Positions 60,917-64,000 of a stretch of 64,000 bases of DNA are shown one piece after another. The DNA is taken from the NCBI RefSeq assembly GCF_010634855.1, contig NZ_MWLQ01000018.1, positions 62,001 to 126,000 on the forward strand, given 5' to 3'. Numbering within the stretch: the stretch's first letter is position 1; each line of letters opens with the position of its first letter. The stretch is from Microbacterium sp. B35-30. GTDB lineage: Bacteria > Actinomycetota > Actinomycetes > Actinomycetales > Microbacteriaceae. The position numbers and the translations under genes are program-made. A model generated the notes under the pieces. The model ran no database searches. It had not been told where the DNA came from and saw only the letters and a list, made by a program, of their open reading frames with translations.

Positions 60917-61656
60917 GTCCGCGGCCGGATCGTCGTCGACTCGAGTCGATCACGCAGAGCCGGCAGGAGGCGCCGGCTCACCGGCAGTTCGGCGCCGCCG
61001 ACCACGACGCTCGGGTGGTCGCCGCCGAGCCGCAGACGCGCGAGGTGAGGGATCGCGACGAGGTACGAGCGGTGGATGCGCACGAACGTGTCGGCCCACT
61101 GCCGTTCGAGGTCCGACATCGGCACCCGCACGAGGTAGCTCGCCTCCTCGGTGTGCAGCCGGGCATAGTCGCCCTGCGCCTGCACGTACCGCACCTCGTC
61201 GCGTCGGATCATGCGCGTCGTGCCGCCCAGCGTGACGGCGATCATCTCCGGCTGCGCGGATGCCGCGGCATCCGTCGTCGGCGCAGCCTGCGCCTTGATG
61301 GCCTCGACGATGCGAGTGACCGAGCGGTGCAGCCGCTCGGTGCGGACCGGCTTCAGCAGATAGTCGACCGCGGCGAGGTCGAAGGCCTCGAGGGCGCTCT
61401 CTTCGTCGGCGGTCACGAAGACGAGCGCCGGCCGGCGTTCGAAGCGCTGCAGTGCGCGGGCGAGATCGAAGCCGTTGAGGCCGGGCATGTGGATGTCGAG
61501 GAACGCGGCGTCGACGGGCTCGCGCGTGAGGAGCCGGATCGCCTCGGCGCCCGACGCCGCCTGGTGGATGACCCCGATGCGCGCGTCCTGCCCGAGCAGG
61601 AATGCGAGCTCGTCGATCGCGGGCTGTTCGTCGTCGGCGATGAGCACGGAGATCAC
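60913..61656 (-). CDS. LytTR-family response regulator
   Basis: This 247-residue regulator has a receiver domain (about 1-115) with Asp8-Asp9, phosphoacceptor Asp54 (AFLDIHMPG) and Lys102 (YLLKPV), then a LytTR DNA-binding domain (about 138-240) with VRYVQAQGDYARLHT and FVRIHRSYLVAI. It is coupled to the kinase gene upstream and to the symporter genes downstream. By analogy with E. coli BtsR/YpdB and LytSR-type systems, it probably controls carboxylate uptake by one or both symporters here. Confidence 0.93.
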   Translation of the reverse strand: MISVLIADDEQPAIDELAFLLGQDARIGVIHQAASGAEAIRLLTREPVDAAFLDIHMPGLNGFDLARALQRFERRPALVFVTADEESALEAFDLAAVDYLLKPVRTERLHRSVTRIVEAIKAQAAPTTDAAASAQPEMIAVTLGGTTRMIRRDEVRYVQAQGDYARLHTEEASYLVRVPMSDLERQWADTFVRIHRSYLVAIPHLARLRLGGDHPSVVVGGAELPVSRRLLPALRDRLESTTIRPRT

Positions 61657-62900
61657 CGTTCCCGCCTCCCTTCGGTGCCGGCAGGAGCGGGGGATGCCGG
61701 TGTGCGGCCGGGAGCGGTGGAGGCTGCCGCGACGCGGCCCGGCTGAGACTTCGGCACGCGCATCCGCACCAGGGTGCCGGCGCCCACATTCGTCTCGACG
61801 ACCAGCCCGTGCTCGTTGCCGTACACCTGTCGCAGGCGGGCGTCCACGTTGCGCAGTCCCACGTGCTGGCCGGTCGCGGCGCCGGCGAGAGCGCGTTCGA
61901 GTGCGTCGGGATCGATGCCGACACCGTCGTCCTCGACGCTGATCTCGGCGAAGGCGCCCAGATCGGATGCCTCGATCGTGATGCGCCCGCCACCCTCCTT
62001 GCCCTCGAGCCCGTGCCTCACGGCGTTCTCGACGAGTGGCTGGATCGACAGGAACGGCACGACCGTCGAGAGGACCTCCGGGGCGATCTGCAGCGTCACC
62101 TTCAGCCGATCGCCGAACCGTGCGCGCTCGAGCTTCAGATAGCTGTCGATCGAACGGAGCTCCTCGGCGACCGTGGTGAAGTCGCCGTGCCGGCGGAACG
62201 AGTAGCGCGTGAAGTCGGCGAACTCGAGCACGAGGTCCCGCGCCTTGGCCGGGTCGGTGTTGATGAACGAGGCGATCGCGTTCAGCGAGTTGTAGATGAA
62301 GTGCGGGCTGATCTGCGCGCGCAGCGCGCGCACCTCGGCCTCGGCGAGCGCCGCTCTCGAAGCGTCGAGCTCGCCGAGCTCGACCTGCGCCGCGACCCAG
62401 TCCGCCACCTCGCCGGTCGCGCGCACGAGACCGGCCCGCACGCGCGGGGCGAAGGCGACGATGGCGCCGGCGGGCGCGCCGCCCGCGAGGATCGGCGCGG
62501 CGACGACATCCGTCTCCCGGTCGCCGATCCGGATGCGCCGCTGCAGCTGCGGACGGTTCGAGGCGCGTGCCTCGGCGGCGAGGCGTCCCGCGACCTCACG
62601 GACGGCGTCGTCGCCCTCGATCGTGACATGGCCCGCCGGGTCGACGAGAGCGAGGGTCTCGCACCCGAGAAGCGCTCGCAGGTGCCGCCCGGCACGTGTG
62701 GCGTCGCCTTCGGCGATGCCGCCCCGGAGGTGCTTGGCCGCCCGGCTCGCGAGGTGAAGCGTCTGGTAGGTCGCCTGCTCGACGTCGGTGCCGAGATCCT
62801 TCGAGGTGACCACGATCCGCCGGAGCAGGATGACCACGCCGACCGCGAGCGCCCCGGCGACGGCGCCGGCGGCAGCGGCGAGCAGCATCGACTCGGGCAT
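61653..62900 (-). CDS. LytS-type sensor histidine kinase (His_kinase family)
   Basis: This 415-residue kinase has one membrane helix (about 6-27), a GAF-like sensor region (about 60-155), the His_kinase H-box AQISPHFIYNSLNAIASF with His200, and an HATPase_c domain with SIQPLVENAVRHGLE and DDGVGID. I chose ATG 62900, seven bases after TACGCT, so it is leaderless. An internal ATG at 62888 also exists. It heads a four-gene minus-strand operon and is divergent from the second symporter module. Confidence 0.93.
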   Translation of the reverse strand: MPESMLLAAAAGAVAGALAVGVVILLRRIVVTSKDLGTDVEQATYQTLHLASRAAKHLRGGIAEGDATRAGRHLRALLGCETLALVDPAGHVTIEGDDAVREVAGRLAAEARASNRPQLQRRIRIGDRETDVVAAPILAGGAPAGAIVAFAPRVRAGLVRATGEVADWVAAQVELGELDASRAALAEAEVRALRAQISPHFIYNSLNAIASFINTDPAKARDLVLEFADFTRYSFRRHGDFTTVAEELRSIDSYLKLERARFGDRLKVTLQIAPEVLSTVVPFLSIQPLVENAVRHGLEGKEGGGRITIEASDLGAFAEISVEDDGVGIDPDALERALAGAATGQHVGLRNVDARLRQVYGNEHGLVVETNVGAGTLVRMRVPKSQPGRVAAASTAPGRTPASPAPAGTEGRRER

Positions 62901-63097
62901 GCACGCCAGCGTAGCCGCCGTCGTTCCTCGCCGTCGTTCGTCGTCGTCGATCCGCCGTTCGTCGCACCATGAACCCCGTTCACCGACGACGAACGGCGGC
63001 CACCCCCGGCCCGCCCGGCCGCGCGCGACCATGGTCGCACTGTCAACGCAGCGGCGCGGCCACGGCCCGCCGACCCCCCCCTCGAAGGAGAGACGTC

Positions 63098-63478
63098 ATG
63101 GGCAACGAAGCCCCACGCGCCGCCATAGACCTCGCAGAGGTCGACTACGGCGCGGTCCAATCATCATCTGAGTTCCAACGGCTTCGGCGCACCCACCGGA
63201 GCTTCGTCTTCCCCGTTCTGGGCGCTTGTCTCGCCTGGTACTTCGCCTACGTGCTGCTCGCCACCTATGCGCACGACTTCATGTCCACCCGAGTGTTCGG
63301 GAGTGTCAACATCGCGATGGTGCTCGGCATGGCCCAGGTGGTCACCACCTTCGCCGTGACGACCTGGTACGTGCACTACGCCAACCGCAACCTCGACCCG
63401 CTCGCGGAGGAGATCCGCGACGAGATCGAGACCGGCACCTTCGAGTCAGACGCTCTCAAGAACGAGGAGGCCCGCTGA
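63098..63478 (+). CDS. DUF485 membrane protein
   Basis: This 126-residue protein has the DUF485 pattern: SSEFQRLRRTHRSFVFPVLGACLAWYFAYVLLATYA (about 23-58), FGSVNIAMVLGMAQVVTTFAVTTWYVHYANR (about 66-96). It has two membrane helices. AAGGAG is about eight bases upstream of the ATG. DUF485 genes nearly always precede acetate symporter genes, as here, where the stop overlaps the next start in TGATG. Confidence 0.92.
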   Translation: MGNEAPRAAIDLAEVDYGAVQSSSEFQRLRRTHRSFVFPVLGACLAWYFAYVLLATYAHDFMSTRVFGSVNIAMVLGMAQVVTTFAVTTWYVHYANRNLDPLAEEIRDEIETGTFESDALKNEEAR

Positions 63479-64000
63479 TGCTGCGCTTCGAAGCGGCGAG
63501 CACCTCGCCCGGTGAGCCCTGGCTCAACATCGCCATCTTCGGCGCGTTCGTCGCCGTGACGATGGTCATCGTGTTCCGCGCCAGCCGGAACAACAAGACA
63601 GCCGCCGATTACTACGCCGCAGGACGGTCGTTCACGGGCGGCCAGAACGGCGCGGCCATCGCCGGCGACTACCTGTCTGCGGCGTCGTTCCTGGGCATCG
63701 TCGGCGCGATCGCCATGACGGGGTACGACGGCTTCCTCTACTCGATCGGGTTCCTGGTCGCCTGGCTGGTGGCGCTCCTCCTCGTCGCGGAGCTCCTGCG
63801 CAACACGGGCAAGTTCACGATGGCCGATGTGCTGTCGTTCCGCCTCAAGCAGCGTCCGGTTCGCATCGCCGCGGCGACCACGACGCTCGTCGTCTGCTTC
63901 TTCTATCTGCTCGCGCAGATGGCGGGTGCCGGTGGCCTGGTGTCGCTGCTGCTCGGCATCGGCGACCAGCTCGGTCAGGCTCTCGTCATCACGGTGGTGG
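63478..64000 (+). CDS. actP: cation/acetate symporter (SSS, ActP type), truncated by window end
   Basis: The first 174 codons are visible. The N-terminal helix (about 18-36), NKTAADYYAAGRSFTGGQNGAAIAGDYLSAASFLGI (about 40-75) and the GYDGFLYSIGFLVAWLVALLLVAE block are diagnostic of the ActP subgroup. The start overlaps the DUF485 stop. Members carry acetate, glyoxylate or other short carboxylates with sodium. The stop and the rest of the protein lie outside the window. Confidence 0.93.
   Translation, partial: MLRFEAASTSPGEPWLNIAIFGAFVAVTMVIVFRASRNNKTAADYYAAGRSFTGGQNGAAIAGDYLSAASFLGIVGAIAMTGYDGFLYSIGFLVAWLVALLLVAELLRNTGKFTMADVLSFRLKQRPVRIAAATTTLVVCFFYLLAQMAGAGGLVSLLLGIGDQLGQALVITVV

Overview
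The window is high-GC DNA from an actinobacterium, most likely a Microbacteriaceae member close to Microbacterium. This is inferred from base composition, many leaderless-type starts (TANNNT 6-7 bases before the start codon), GTG/TTG starts, CIRCE and HAIR heat-shock sites together, and F420-type and DUF2510 families. No database search was possible. Functions rest on motifs I could read, on gene context and on family knowledge.

Region 1 (1-26.9 kb) is a plant cell-wall sugar and peptide utilisation block. An eight-gene minus-strand operon (10271 down to 1) encodes a complete Opp/Dpp-type peptide importer, proline iminopeptidase, Xaa-Pro aminopeptidase and a GH127/GH146-type beta-L-arabinofuranosidase. 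Next come a divergent class V aminotransferase, a second GH127 enzyme inside a sugar-ABC operon (16720-11580) and its LacI regulator. A second LacI gene, a perfect palindromic operator and araD-araB-araA plus an aldose epimerase follow. My reading is that the block takes up and dismantles arabinosylated proline/hydroxyproline-rich peptides, such as plant extensin fragments, and feeds L-arabinose into the pentose phosphate pathway.

Region 2 (27-38.2 kb) holds small housekeeping genes, then tRNA-Arg(ACG) followed by an accessory segment of less GC-rich, mostly hypothetical genes. It contains a duplicated tRNA fragment, 59-bp tandem repeats, a tightly overlapping three-gene module headed by a TIGR04255-like protein, small membrane proteins, an apparently frameshifted nuclease-like gene, a lipoprotein, a DUF2510 membrane protein and a methyltransferase.

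Region 3 (38.2-53.8 kb) has a SulP transporter, an OmpR-type two-component system with repeated CTTCAG boxes before both the regulator and an acidic membrane protein, an APH-family kinase, a membrane-fused F420-type oxidoreductase, a zinc-ribbon/Vsr-like nuclease beside DNA polymerase IV, a CYP152 P450, L-serine dehydratase, an Hsp20 under both CIRCE and HAIR elements, and thymidine kinase.

Region 4 (53.8-64 kb) has a DUF2804 protein, an ABC-2 exporter, MarR, a DUF2207 membrane protein, and a LytS/LytR-type sensor-regulator pair flanked by two sodium:solute (acetate-type) symporter modules. The last symporter runs off the window. Intergenic palindromes and REP-like repeats are frequent, and one repeat family also sits in frame inside two unrelated proteins.
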